Below, piece after piece: positions 18,465 to 28,056 of a DNA stretch of 64,000 nt. The position numbers were made by a program, and so were the translations under genes. Origin of the DNA: Bradyrhizobium sp. B124 (GTDB lineage: Bacteria; Pseudomonadota; Alphaproteobacteria; Rhizobiales; Xanthobacteraceae). The notes below the pieces were generated by a model. The model was not told the DNA's origin and made no database searches. It saw only the letters and a list, made by a program, of their open reading frames with translations. Where the stretch lies: contig NZ_CP152413.1 in the NCBI RefSeq assembly GCF_038967635.1, positions 4,654,001 to 4,718,000 on the forward strand. The letters are read 5' to 3'. Each line of letters begins with the position of its first letter. Position 1 is the stretch's first letter.

Positions 18465-19463
18465 ATGCCAAACCTGCCCGCGCAAATGACCGTCGTTGCC
18501 ATCAGCAAGCCAGGTGGCCCGGAGGTGCTGGTGCCGGAGACCCGCGCGCTGCCGGTGCCGGGTCCCGGCGAAATCCTGGTCAAGGTCGCGGCCGCCGGCG
18601 TCAATCGCCCTGACGTCGCGCAGCGCTCCGGCTCCTATCCGCCGCCGCCCGGCGCGAGCGACCTGCCCGGCCTCGAGATCGCAGGCGAAGTGGTCGCACT
18701 CGGCGACGGCGCCAAGCACAAGATCGGCGACAAGGTGATGTCGCTCGTCGCCGGCGGCGGCTACGCGCAATATTGCATCGCGCAGGACGCGCAGGCGATG
18801 ACCGTGCCGTCGCAGCTCACGATGCAGGAAGCCGGCGCTATTCCGGAAACGCTGATGACCGTCTGGCACAACGTGTTCGAGCGCGGCGCGCTCAAAGCCG
18901 GCGAGACGCTGCTGATTCACGGCGGCTCGTCGGGCATCGGCACGATGGCGATCCAGCTTGCCAAGGCGTTCGGCGCCAAGGTGATCGTCACCGTCGGCTC
19001 GCAGGACAAGGCTGACGCCTGCCTCAAGCTCGGCGCCGATCGCGCGGTCAACTACAAGACCGAGGATTTCGTCGAGGCCGTGAAGCAGGCGACCGGCGGC
19101 AACGGCGCCGATGTCATCCTCGACATGGTGGGCGGCGACTATATCGACCGGAACTATGACGCCGCTGCGGTCGAGGGCCGCATCGTCCAGATCGCGTTCC
19201 TGTCGGGAACACCGAAGGCCACAGTCAATTTCGCCAAGCTGATGGTCAAGCGGCTGCACCACACCGGCTCGACCCTGCGCCCCCGTAGTAATGCGGACAA
19301 GGCGGCAATGGTCGCGGCGATCGAGGCCAAGGTGCTGCCCTTGTTGCGCGAAGGCCGCATCAAACCGCTGATGGACAGCACATTCCCGCTGGAAAAGGCC
19401 GCCGATGCGCACCGCCGCATGGAGACCAGCGAACATATTGGCAAAATTGTGTTGGCGGTTTAA
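18465..19463 (+). CDS. NAD(P)H-quinone oxidoreductase (zinc-independent MDR family, PIG3-like)
   Basis: The protein has 332 residues. It starts with the GroES-like fold (MTVVAISKPGGPEVL, AAAGVNRPDVAQRSG, YPPPPGASDLPGLEIAGEV), then a Rossmann domain (LLIHGGSSGIGTMAIQLAKA, GAKVIVTVGS). The Zn ligands of alcohol dehydrogenases are absent. The GVNRPDV and PPPG motifs are characteristic of the PIG3/quinone-oxidoreductase branch. It probably reduces quinones or enals with NADPH in the cytoplasm. It sits 69 bases after metG. Confidence 0.9.
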   Translation: MPNLPAQMTVVAISKPGGPEVLVPETRALPVPGPGEILVKVAAAGVNRPDVAQRSGSYPPPPGASDLPGLEIAGEVVALGDGAKHKIGDKVMSLVAGGGYAQYCIAQDAQAMTVPSQLTMQEAGAIPETLMTVWHNVFERGALKAGETLLIHGGSSGIGTMAIQLAKAFGAKVIVTVGSQDKADACLKLGADRAVNYKTEDFVEAVKQATGGNGADVILDMVGGDYIDRNYDAAAVEGRIVQIAFLSGTPKATVNFAKLMVKRLHHTGSTLRPRSNADKAAMVAAIEAKVLPLLREGRIKPLMDSTFPLEKAADAHRRMETSEHIGKIVLAV

Positions 19464-19583
19464 CTCTCGCAGCGGAAGCAGGGGCGGAAACCCTTTGATT
19501 CCCTTCGCTTTCGTGTCATTTATCGCGCCACCTCCGGGCCGGTCGCCGGGCCCGGGCAGTTTGTCGATCGCGGAGTACTGACA

Positions 19584-22460
19584 TTGCGTCTGATCAGGTG
19601 CCTTGCGCTGCTGGCGCTGGGCCTCATGATGTTTGCCGCTGCGCCCGACGCGTATGCGATCGACGCGGTCAGCGTGCGCAGCGATGCGCCGGCGATCGAC
19701 CTTACCGCGGTTCTCGACCATCAGCGCAGCGAAACCGACCGCATCCAGGTTTCCACTGCACCTGGAACCGACGGCATCGTGCGCCGCATCGAAGTTCGCG
19801 CCCGCGAAGGCGGCCAGAACTGGGTGGTGTTCGCACTCGCCAACAACACCGACGACCAGCTCGACCGCCTGATCGTCGCGCCGCACTATCGCATCGTGTC
19901 ATCCGGCCTGTTGTGGCCCGACCTCGGCCTGTCGCGCATCGCCACCATCACGCCGTCGGTCGGCGATCGTCCGGAGCGGCAGGAGAGCCCGACCGCCGAC
20001 GTGTTCCGCATCACGCTCGATCCCGGCGCTGTCGTCACCTATGTCGCGGAACTGCGCACCGACAAGCTGCCGCAGCTCTATCTGTGGGAACCCGACGCCT
20101 ACAAGGATAAGGTCAACTCGTTCACGCTGTACCAGGGCATCGTGATCGGCATCTCGGGCCTGCTTGCGCTCGTGCTCACGATCTTGTTTGTGGTCAAGGG
20201 CAGCATCATGTTCCCCGCCGCCGCCGCGCTGGCCTGGGCGGTGCTGGTCTATATCGGCGTCGACTTCGGCTTCTGGGGCAAGGTGCTCGACATGTCGAAC
20301 AACGCCGAGCGCGTCTGGCGCGCGGCGGGCGAGGCAATCCTCGCCGCGACGTTGCTGGTGTTCCTGTTCGCCTATCTGAATTTGAGTCGCTGGCATGTGC
20401 GCTACTCGCACATCACGATCGGCTGGCTCGTCTTCCTCGGCTCGCTGGTGGCGCTGGCGCTGTTCGATCCGGCGGTTGCCTCCGGCATCGCGCGGATGTC
20501 GCTGGTGATGATCGCCTTCGCCGGCTTCGCGCTGATCGTCTACCTCTCGACCCACGGCTTCGACCGCGCGGTACTGCTGATCCCGACCTGGTTCCTGCTG
20601 GTGGTCTGGGTGGTCGCGGCCGGCATGACGGTCGCGGGTTCCGTCACCAACGACATCGTCGGCCCGGCGCTGCTCGGCGGCCTCGTGCTGATCGTGATGC
20701 TGATCGGCTTTACGGTGATGCAGCACGCCTTCGCCGGCGGCGGCGCCACCACCGGCGTCGTCTCCGATGTCGAGCGCCGCGCCTTGGCGCTGACCGGCTC
20801 CGGCGATCTGATCTGGGACTGGGACGTCTCCGCCGACAAGGTGTTCACCAGCCCGGAGACCGAGGCGCTGCTCGGCCTGAAGCGCGGCACGCTGGAGGGC
20901 CCGGCGGCGAAATGGCTCGAAGTTCTGCACCCGCTCGACCAGGACCGTTTCCGCGCCGCGCTCGACAGCGTGCTCGACCAGCGCCGCGGCCGCCTGGTGC
21001 AGGATTTCCGGCTGCGTACGCCCGACGGCCACTTCATGTGGTTCGCGCTGAAGGCGCGGCCCGTGGTCGGCTCCGACGGCGAGGTCTCGCGCGTGGTCGG
21101 CACCCTCACCGACGTCACCGAGTTCAAGAACTCCGAAGAGCGGATGCTGCATGACTCGGTGCACGACAACCTGACCGGGCTGCCGAACCGACGGCTGTTC
21201 ATGGACCGCCTCGGCGCGGTGGCGAACCTCGCCAAGACGATGCCGAACCTGCGGCCGACCTTGATGGTGATCGACCTCGACCGCTTCAAGCAAGTCAACG
21301 ACTCCGTCGGCATCGCGGTCGGCGATTCCATCCTGCTGACGCTGGCGCGCCGTCTGACCCGCATCCTCAAGCCGCAGGACACGCTGGCGCGCATGGCCGG
21401 CGACCAGTTCGGCCTGATCCTGCTGTCCGAGCAGGACCCGGCGCGGATCACCAATTTCGCCGAGACCATCCGCAAGACCATCCGCGCGCCGATCGCGTTC
21501 AACGACCGCGAGATCTTCCTGACTGCCTCGATCGGCCTTGCGCTGTCCGATCCGGCGGCGCCGCTGACCGACGAGATCATCAAGGACGCCGAGCTTGCGA
21601 TGTATCATTCGAAGCGGATCGGCGGCGACCGCATCGATGTCTACAAGCCGGCGATGCGGGCGCGGAAGACCGACCGCCTGACCTTGGAGAGCGACCTGCG
21701 CCGCGCCATCGAGCGCCAGGAGCTCACGATCCTGTACCAGCCGATCGTGCGGCTGGAGGATCGCGCGATCGCCGGCTTCGAGGCGCTGGTGCGCTGGGAC
21801 CATCCGAAGCTCGGCCGGATGTCGCCGTCGGAGTTCATCAACGTCGCCGAGGAGACCGGCCTGATCGTCGATCTCGGCATGTTCGTGATGGACCAGACCG
21901 CGCGTCAGCTCGCGGTGTGGCAGCGCGCGATGCGCGCCCGCGAGCCGATCTTCGCGTCGGTCAACGTGTCGTCGCGGCAATTGCTGCGCCACGATTTGAT
22001 CCACGATATCCGCACCGTGCTGTCGCGCTCCTCGGTGGCGCGCGGCACGCTGAAGCTGGAGCTGACGGAATCGCTGGTCATGGAGAATCCGGAGCACGCC
22101 GCCCAGATGCTGGCGCGGATCCGCGAGCTCGGCACCGGCCTGTCGCTCGACGATTTCGGCACCGGACACTCCTCGCTGTCTTATCTGCAGCGCTTCCCGT
22201 TCGACACCATCAAGATCGACCAGTCCTTCGTCCGCACCACCAGCCGCGGCACCCGCCCGGTGATCCTGAAATCGATCATCGCGCTGGCGCACGATCTCGG
22301 CATGGAAGTGGTCGCGGAGGGCGCCGAGACGGACTCGGACGCCGTCGAGCTCTACCAGCTCGGCTGCGAATACGCGCAGGGCTTTGCCTTCGGCGAACCG
22401 ATGGACGCCGACGCCGCCACGCGCCTCCTCACCGAGGAACGGCTGGAAGCCGCGAGCTAG
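19584..22460 (+). CDS. Membrane PAS-GGDEF-EAL protein with degenerate GGDEF
   Basis: The start is TTG at 19584, with GGAG nine bases upstream, giving 958 residues. A signal peptide (LALLALGLMMFAAAPDAYA) and a periplasmic domain (to about 175) precede seven or eight membrane helices (about 180-385). PAS covers about 395-515. The GGDEF domain follows (about 522-690) with its signature changed to AGDQF (605-609), so cyclase activity is unlikely. The EAL domain is intact: FEALVRW (EAL at 733-735), ELTESLVMEN, DDFGTG (856-861), KIDQSFV. I infer a c-di-GMP phosphodiesterase, perhaps GTP-stimulated through the dead cyclase domain. Confidence 0.9.
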   Translation: MRLIRCLALLALGLMMFAAAPDAYAIDAVSVRSDAPAIDLTAVLDHQRSETDRIQVSTAPGTDGIVRRIEVRAREGGQNWVVFALANNTDDQLDRLIVAPHYRIVSSGLLWPDLGLSRIATITPSVGDRPERQESPTADVFRITLDPGAVVTYVAELRTDKLPQLYLWEPDAYKDKVNSFTLYQGIVIGISGLLALVLTILFVVKGSIMFPAAAALAWAVLVYIGVDFGFWGKVLDMSNNAERVWRAAGEAILAATLLVFLFAYLNLSRWHVRYSHITIGWLVFLGSLVALALFDPAVASGIARMSLVMIAFAGFALIVYLSTHGFDRAVLLIPTWFLLVVWVVAAGMTVAGSVTNDIVGPALLGGLVLIVMLIGFTVMQHAFAGGGATTGVVSDVERRALALTGSGDLIWDWDVSADKVFTSPETEALLGLKRGTLEGPAAKWLEVLHPLDQDRFRAALDSVLDQRRGRLVQDFRLRTPDGHFMWFALKARPVVGSDGEVSRVVGTLTDVTEFKNSEERMLHDSVHDNLTGLPNRRLFMDRLGAVANLAKTMPNLRPTLMVIDLDRFKQVNDSVGIAVGDSILLTLARRLTRILKPQDTLARMAGDQFGLILLSEQDPARITNFAETIRKTIRAPIAFNDREIFLTASIGLALSDPAAPLTDEIIKDAELAMYHSKRIGGDRIDVYKPAMRARKTDRLTLESDLRRAIERQELTILYQPIVRLEDRAIAGFEALVRWDHPKLGRMSPSEFINVAEETGLIVDLGMFVMDQTARQLAVWQRAMRAREPIFASVNVSSRQLLRHDLIHDIRTVLSRSSVARGTLKLELTESLVMENPEHAAQMLARIRELGTGLSLDDFGTGHSSLSYLQRFPFDTIKIDQSFVRTTSRGTRPVILKSIIALAHDLGMEVVAEGAETDSDAVELYQLGCEYAQGFAFGEPMDADAATRLLTEERLEAAS

Positions 22461-22714
22461 CGCGGCTTCGGCATTCGCTTGAACCTGACACTCTTGCCGT
22501 CGGCCTGGCGCGTGGCGATGTAGCCGGCGTCGAGGCAGGCTTCGCGCTGCGGCATCTTCTCCTGCGGGCTGCGCAGGGTTTCCCACCACGACGCCCGGTG
22601 CGCGGCGCGCGGCAGCGCGGCATCGATGATCGCCTCGATCTCGTCGAAGGTCAGCACGAATTCGGGCAAATGCTGCTTCTTCAGATAGTCGCGCAGCGCG
22701 TCGTAGTCGTTCAC
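22457..22714 (-). CDS. Small conserved hypothetical protein
   Basis: The 85-residue frame starts at GTG 22714 with GAGGA four bases upstream; an ATG at 22753 would add 13 residues. It begins VNDYDALRDYLKKQ, followed by VLTFDEIEAIIDAALPRAA and RASWWETLRSPQ. This pattern (short helix, LTFxEIExIIG-like segment, then a WW) recurs in small bacterial proteins of unknown function. It overlaps the end of the EAL gene by 4 bases tail to tail and is divergent from the next cyclase gene. Confidence 0.7.
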   Translation of the reverse strand: MNDYDALRDYLKKQHLPEFVLTFDEIEAIIDAALPRAAHRASWWETLRSPQEKMPQREACLDAGYIATRQADGKSVRFKRMPKPR

Positions 22715-22836
22715 AACATCCTCAATGACAATAAACCAGGGTCCGGCAACCACCCGTTAACCCATTCGGCGACCGCTGTCGCCATTTAAGGCGACAACAA
22801 GATTTTCCGTTGCATGACGGCACTTTGGAGCGGGAC

Positions 22837-24330
22837 ATGCCATTTCGACGGGGAAACGACGCAAGGCGGCGCTGGCGGCTATCGGCAAAGCTGCTGATCG
22901 CAGCGTCGATTGCGACGGTCCTCGGCTTTTCCGCGATCTGCGCCGGCGTGATGTTCGACATGCGCCGCGGCGAGGAGCAGCTGGCCCGCCGGACCCTGGA
23001 GAATCTGGCGTCAGGCATCGAGGCCGACATCAGCCGCAACATCGAGCTCTACGACCTGTCGCTGCGCGCGGTCGCCAGCAATCTGGAAATGCCGGAGATC
23101 CGCGGCGTCAGCAAGGAACTGCGCCAGCTGATCCTGTTCGATCATGCCGCGACCGCAAAGCATTTCGGCGCGATCCAGGTGTTCGACACCAAGGGCAATC
23201 TGACCATCGACGCGGCGAGCCTCGATCCGCAGCCGGAGAACCGCAGCGACGAGGAGTATTTCACGATCCAGCGCGACCATCCCGACACCGGGCTGTATGT
23301 CAGCCGGCCGATGCTGCATCGCGGCGCCTACGCCATCGTGCTGAGCCGGCGCATCACCGGTGAGGACGGCCGCTTTCTCGGCGTCGTGGTCGGCTCGATC
23401 CGCTTCAGCTACTTCCACGATCTGTTCGGGCGGCTGAACCTCACGCCGGGCGACACCATCACGGTGCTGCGCAACGACCGCACCATCATCATGCGGACAC
23501 CGTTCGATCTCGACGTGATCGGCAAGAACCTCGCCGAGCAGCTGGACTGGCGATCCGAGAACCTGAAGGTGGGCGGCGCGTTCTCGGGTAAGGGCCCGGT
23601 CGACGACACGCCGCGGCTCTATGTCAGGCGCAGCAGCAGCGGGCCGCTTTACGTGGTGGTCGGCAAGCCGCTCGAAGCCGTCTTCAATCTATGGCGCACC
23701 GAGGCGATCCGGATCGGCGCGATCATGGCCTTTCTGGTGCTGTTCGTGCTCAGCGCGACGCTGGTGCTCGCCCGCGAGATCGTCCGCCGCGCCGACGCCG
23801 AGGACAAGCTCGAGGAGTTGGCGACCACCGACGCGCTCACCGGCCTGAAGAACCGGCGCAAGTTCGATGCCGAGATCGACCGCGAATGGCGTCGTGCCGG
23901 CCGCTACGGCCAGCCGGTCGCATTGCTGATGATCGATGCCGATCATTTCAAGGCCTACAACGACACCTATGGGCATCAGGCCGGCGACCAGGTGCTGGTG
24001 GGAATTGCGATCTGCATTTCGGATGCGGTGCGCCGCGCCGGCGATTGCCCGGCGCGCTTCGGCGGCGAGGAATTCGCCGTGCTGCTGCCCAACATGACCG
24101 CGCTCGAGGCCTTCAACCTGGCCGAGACCATCCGCGGCAAGGTCCAGCAATGGTGCGAGGGTGAGCTGATCACGACGGTGAGCATCGGCGCCGCCAGCAT
24201 GCGGCCGCTCGCAGGCCAGCAATGGTCCGACCTGATCGAAGCCGCCGACAAGGCGCTCTACGCCGCCAAGGCCAACGGCCGCAACCAGTCGGTGCTCGCC
24301 ACCGTGCCGAAGATCGCGCTGGTGGCGTGA
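22837..24330 (+). CDS. Diguanylate cyclase with periplasmic PDC/Cache-like sensor
   Basis: From ATG 22837 (GGAG upstream) the protein has 497 residues. A first membrane helix (LLIAASIATVLGFSAICAGV) is followed by a periplasmic sensor of about 250 residues (IELYDLSLRAVASN, YVSRPMLHRGAYAIVLSRRI), typical of double-Cache folds. A second helix (AIMAFLVLFVLSATLVLA) leads into GGDEF (ATTDALTGLKNRR; active site GGEEF at 409-413; YAAKANGRN). It should make c-di-GMP. An RxxD inhibitory site is not obvious. The gene opposes the PDE encoded 377 bases to the left. Confidence 0.93.
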   Translation: MPFRRGNDARRRWRLSAKLLIAASIATVLGFSAICAGVMFDMRRGEEQLARRTLENLASGIEADISRNIELYDLSLRAVASNLEMPEIRGVSKELRQLILFDHAATAKHFGAIQVFDTKGNLTIDAASLDPQPENRSDEEYFTIQRDHPDTGLYVSRPMLHRGAYAIVLSRRITGEDGRFLGVVVGSIRFSYFHDLFGRLNLTPGDTITVLRNDRTIIMRTPFDLDVIGKNLAEQLDWRSENLKVGGAFSGKGPVDDTPRLYVRRSSSGPLYVVVGKPLEAVFNLWRTEAIRIGAIMAFLVLFVLSATLVLAREIVRRADAEDKLEELATTDALTGLKNRRKFDAEIDREWRRAGRYGQPVALLMIDADHFKAYNDTYGHQAGDQVLVGIAICISDAVRRAGDCPARFGGEEFAVLLPNMTALEAFNLAETIRGKVQQWCEGELITTVSIGAASMRPLAGQQWSDLIEAADKALYAAKANGRNQSVLATVPKIALVA

Positions 24331-24357
24331 GTTCGGCTTCTTATGTCAAAGAGCATA

Positions 24358-24453
24358 TTCGGTGTCATCACCCGCGCATGCGGGTGATCCAGTATTCCAG
24401 AGGCGCCGGCGCTTGAGCCGAGAAGCCGCGGCGTACTGGATCGCCCGGTCAAG
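24358..24453. repeat. REP-type palindromes at the left flank of the IS element
   Basis: ATCACCCGC-gcat-GCGGGTGAT (24365-24386) is a perfect palindrome, followed by CCAGTATTCCAGAGGCGCC and its partial complement GGCGTACTGG. The run ends in CGCCCGG-TCAAG, the first arm and loop of a hairpin whose other arm lies beyond the IS at 25731. The ancestral element was continuous. Confidence 0.75.
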
Positions 24454-25725
24454 TGTGCGGACCGGGGACATGGGTAACACCGTTCGGAGACATGGGTAAC
24501 ACATCGACGGCATGGAATGGCTTGGGAGGCCGACATGCCGTGGCGCGAGGTGTCACTCATGGACCAGAGGAAAGAGTTCGTTCGATTGTTCCAGCAGCCG
24601 GATGTGAACCGGCGGGAGCTGTGCCGTCGTTTCCAGATCAGTCCGAAGACGGCTTACAAGTGGCTGGCAAGGGCGACCGCCGCAGAGGCTACGGAGAAGG
24701 ATTGGGCCCGGGATCGGCCCCGGCGACCGCATGCCTCTCCGGCGCGAAGTTCGACGGCGATCGAAACGGCCGTCTTGGAGGTTCGAGATGCGCATCCCGC
24801 ATGGGGGGCTCGCAAGATCCGCCATCGCCTTCAGGACCGGAAGAAAAGCCTCCCCTCGGCCTCGACGATCCACGCGATTCTGGCTCGGCATGAGCGCGTT
24901 CCACCGCCTGCCCAGCCGGCGCAATACATCCGCTTCGAGCATCCGGCTCCCAACGACGTCTGGCAGATGGACTTCAAGGGTCGCTTCCCCTTGGGCGACC
25001 GGCAGATGTGCCATCCGCTCACCATGGTCGATGATCATTCCCGTTACGCCCTGTGCTTGCAGGCCTGCACCAACGAGCAGAGTGAGACGGTCCAGCAGCA
25101 TCTCGAGCAGACCTTTCGCCGCTACGGCTTGCCAAATGCGTTCCTGGTCGACAACGGCGTGCCCTGGGGCACCTGCTCCGAGGTCCGATGGACCAAACTC
25201 CGGGTCTGGCTGCTCAAGCTTGGCGTCGACGTCATCTATGCCCGTCCCTATCATCCTCAGACCAAGGGCAAGAACGAGCGCTTCCATCGCACGCTGAAGA
25301 CCGAAGTCCTGTCCATGACAACGTTCAGAACCACGCGCGATCTGCAAAAGGCATTCGACCGCTGGCGGCACGTCTACAACACCGAGCGACCGCACCAATC
25401 ACTGGACTACGATGTGCCCGCGAAACGGTATCGGCCAAGCCTTCGTTCGTTGCCGAACAAGTTGCCTGAGCCCGAATACGAGGAAGGGGCAATCGTGCGG
25501 AGGGCCAACCAGCTCAAGGCCAATCTCCGCTTCGGCAAGCGGCACTGGCGCGTTCCCGAAGCCTTCCGAGGCGAACTCCTGGCCATCAGGCCACTCGCCA
25601 CGGACGGAACCTTCGGTGTCTACTTCGGAGCCAACCAGATCGCATCCATCGACCTACGGACCGATTCAAAATGAACCCGTTACCCATGTCTCCGAACGGT
25701 GTTACCCATGTCCCCGGTCCGCACA
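24454..25725 (+). mobile_element. Complete IS481-type insertion sequence
   Basis: The element is 1272 bases long with perfect 47-base terminal inverted repeats (24454-24500 and 25679-25725, beginning TGTGCGGACCGGGGACATGG). Each end contains two copies of GACATGGGTAAC about 22 bases apart, probably transposase-binding sites. A 5-base target duplication TCAAG flanks it (24449-24453 and 25726-25730). One intact transposase gene fills it. Perfect ends, duplication and open frame indicate a recent insertion. Confidence 0.95.
24535..25674 (+). CDS. IS481-family DDE transposase
   Basis: From ATG 24535 the protein has 379 residues. The N-terminal part has two helix-turn-helix segments (PWREVSLMDQRKEFVRL; ELCRRFQISPKTAYKWL). 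The rve/DDE core shows WQMDFKG (first Asp), FLVDNGVPW (second Asp) and HPQTKGKNERFHRTLK (Glu). The C-terminal segment ends in TFGVYFGANQIASIDL. The frame is intact, so it is likely active. It spans nearly the whole IS, with its stop 4 bases before the right inverted repeat. Confidence 0.95.
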   Translation: MPWREVSLMDQRKEFVRLFQQPDVNRRELCRRFQISPKTAYKWLARATAAEATEKDWARDRPRRPHASPARSSTAIETAVLEVRDAHPAWGARKIRHRLQDRKKSLPSASTIHAILARHERVPPPAQPAQYIRFEHPAPNDVWQMDFKGRFPLGDRQMCHPLTMVDDHSRYALCLQACTNEQSETVQQHLEQTFRRYGLPNAFLVDNGVPWGTCSEVRWTKLRVWLLKLGVDVIYARPYHPQTKGKNERFHRTLKTEVLSMTTFRTTRDLQKAFDRWRHVYNTERPHQSLDYDVPAKRYRPSLRSLPNKLPEPEYEEGAIVRRANQLKANLRFGKRHWRVPEAFRGELLAIRPLATDGTFGVYFGANQIASIDLRTDSK

Positions 25726-25830
25726 TCAAGCCGGGCGACGACGCGTGTTGGTGGGGACGCAGTTCTGTATTCTCGCGACGTGGCTCGTCGCGGAATGCTG
25801 ACCGAAACGCCGCGCCGCGCTGACGCCAGT

Positions 25831-27891
25831 TCAGCCGCGATGCTTCTTCTTTGGCTTCTTGCCGAACTTCGGTTTCGCGGGCGATACGTCTGGCCAGTGT
25901 CCGGCCTGGCCGGGCTTGTTCCGATTCTTCTTTTTCTTGCCGAACCCCGGCTCGCTGTCGAATTTCGGCTTCGCGCCCTTTCCGTCCCGATTGGATCGGA
26001 ACGGGGCTCCGGATTCTTGCCTTGGCGCGTAGTCTTCGCGCGAACGGCCCGCGCCTTCGCTCGAAAACGCTCGCGCCTCGCGGTCCGGCTTGCCGCGTCG
26101 TCTTGCTGCCGCGTCGTCACGCGGCTCGTCGCGGCGCGGTGCGCTGTGCCCGCCGTCATCCTTGTCGCGCCAAGGATCTTGCCTGGGCTTGCGCGCCGGC
26201 TTATCCGAGGGGGCCTGCCGCTGCGGGGCGTCCGCCAGCGGCTCGATGCGGATGGTGTCTTCCTTGTCCGGACGCTTGATCTTGACGGCGAAGGACTCCG
26301 CGACCCGCGCGGCGATCTCGAACTCGGTGGTCGTATCCGAGATCTTGATGGCGCCGATGTCGTGCTTGTCGATGCCGCCGCGACGACAGATCATCGGCAA
26401 CAGCCAGCGGGCCTCGGCATTCTTCCTGCGTCCGATCGAGGCGCGGAACCAGACGGTAGCCTCCTCCATGCCGTGACGCGGGGAGGCCTTGCCGGTCTTC
26501 GATCGCGGCCCGGCGGGACGATCCTCGCGGCGCGAGGTGCGCTCGCCGCGGCGATCGTCGCGGTCGCGGCTCCGGCCCTCGCCGGGATCGAGAATGTCTT
26601 CGGGCGCAGGCAGCCGCGCGCGATAAAACCGGGCCAGCGCCGCGGCGATCGCCTCCGGCGACCGTTCGGCGAGCAAGGCCTGCGCGAGCACCTGATCGTC
26701 GGAGCTCACCTCCTCGGAGAACACCGCGTCCTGCAGCAGGCGGTCATGATCGAGCTTGCGGATCTCGTCCGCCTGCGGCGCAGAACCCCAGACCACATCG
26801 ATGCCGGCCAGACCCAGCAGCAATTCGGCGCGCCGCCGCCGTGCCGGCGGCACCAGCAGGATGCTGACACCCTTGCGGCCGGCGCGGCCGGTGCGGCCCG
26901 AGCGATGCTGCATGACCTCCGGATCTTTCGGCAGATCGGCATGAATGACGAGGTCGAGGCTCGGCAGGTCGATGCCGCGCGCCGCCACGTCGGTCGCGAC
27001 ACAAACCCTGGACCGTCCGTCGCGCAACGCCTGCAGCGCCTGGGTGCGCTCGTTCTGGGTCATTTCGCCTGACAGCGAGGCCACGGAGAACCCGCGCTCC
27101 AGCAGCGCCGCCTGCAAATGCCTGACGGCTTCTCGCGTGTTGCAAAACACCAGCGCGCTCGGCGCCTCATGGAAGCGCAGCACGTTGACGACTGCGTGCT
27201 CGACATCGTCGGCGGCCACCCGGATGGCGCGGTACTCGATATCGGCGTGGCCGCCCTCGTCGCCCGCGACCTCGATCCGGAACGCCTGTTGCTGATACTG
27301 CTTGGCCAGCGCGACGATGCCGCGCGGAAACGTCGCCGAGAACAGCAGGGTTCGGCGCGTGTCCGGCGTGGTCTCGAGGATGAATTCCATGTCCTCGCGG
27401 AAGCCGAGATTGAGCATCTCATCGGCCTCGTCGAGAACGACGACCCGCAATCCCGAAATGTCGAGACGGCCCCGCCGCAAATGGTCGCACAACCGGCCGG
27501 GCGTGCCGACCACGATGTGGGCGCCTGCGGCCAACTCGCGCTGCTCGCGGCGCGGGTCCATGCCACCGACGCAGGAAACGACGCGACCGTCCGCATGCTC
27601 ATAGAGCCAGGCGAGCTCGCGCTGAACCTGCAAGGCGAGCTCCCGCGTCGGCGCGACGATCAGCGCCAGCGGTGCGGCGGCCGGCTCGAACCGCTCGGCG
27701 CCGTCGAGGAGGTCCTTTGCCATGGCCAATCCGTAGGCAACGGTCTTGCCCGACCCGGTTTGGGCCGAAACGAGAAGATCACGGTCGACGGCGTCGTCCG
27801 CGAGCACGGCGAGCTGGACAGGGGTCGGCTGTTCGTAGTTGCGCTCAGCCAAGGCGCGGGCGAGCGGCGAACTTGTGGTCGGGAAGGGCAC
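25831..27891 (-). CDS. DEAD-box RNA helicase with DbpA-type RNA-binding domain
   Basis: The chosen start is GTG at 27891 (VPFPTTSSPLARALAERNYE), giving 686 residues; an upstream ATG at 27969 would add 26 unlikely residues. Core motifs: Q motif (PTPVQLAVL), AQTGSGKT, PTRELA, GTPGR, VLDEADEM, SAT, CNTREAV, VATDVAARGID and HRSGRTGRAG. A DbpA C-terminal RNA-binding domain follows (ATVWFRASIGRRKNAEARWL, KISDTTTEFEI). The last 130 residues are a basic, Arg/Asp/Lys-rich low-complexity tail. It probably acts in ribosome assembly or RNA remodelling. The long disordered tail is common in alphaproteobacterial homologues. Confidence 0.93.
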   Translation of the reverse strand: MPFPTTSSPLARALAERNYEQPTPVQLAVLADDAVDRDLLVSAQTGSGKTVAYGLAMAKDLLDGAERFEPAAAPLALIVAPTRELALQVQRELAWLYEHADGRVVSCVGGMDPRREQRELAAGAHIVVGTPGRLCDHLRRGRLDISGLRVVVLDEADEMLNLGFREDMEFILETTPDTRRTLLFSATFPRGIVALAKQYQQQAFRIEVAGDEGGHADIEYRAIRVAADDVEHAVVNVLRFHEAPSALVFCNTREAVRHLQAALLERGFSVASLSGEMTQNERTQALQALRDGRSRVCVATDVAARGIDLPSLDLVIHADLPKDPEVMQHRSGRTGRAGRKGVSILLVPPARRRRAELLLGLAGIDVVWGSAPQADEIRKLDHDRLLQDAVFSEEVSSDDQVLAQALLAERSPEAIAAALARFYRARLPAPEDILDPGEGRSRDRDDRRGERTSRREDRPAGPRSKTGKASPRHGMEEATVWFRASIGRRKNAEARWLLPMICRRGGIDKHDIGAIKISDTTTEFEIAARVAESFAVKIKRPDKEDTIRIEPLADAPQRQAPSDKPARKPRQDPWRDKDDGGHSAPRRDEPRDDAAARRRGKPDREARAFSSEGAGRSREDYAPRQESGAPFRSNRDGKGAKPKFDSEPGFGKKKKNRNKPGQAGHWPDVSPAKPKFGKKPKKKHRG

Positions 27892-28056
27892 TGGATGGAA
27901 AACCTTGATTGGTCCGGGTGCAGAACGTCGAGCAGGACGACCTGAGGCTGCGTACCCGGCAGGCGGCACAGCCGCATGACGATTTGGGCTGCTTTACGCC
28001 AAGAACAACCAAACCGCCATGCCCCCAAGGCCCCCCAAGCCGGAAAAGGTGCCGGA

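Noticed and set aside
19899..22589. 896-residue open frame on the minus strand opposite the GGDEF-EAL gene
   Set aside because: It is a shadow of high-GC coding sequence: no motifs, His/Arg/Glu-rich composition and no ribosome-binding site. The plus-strand gene explains the region.
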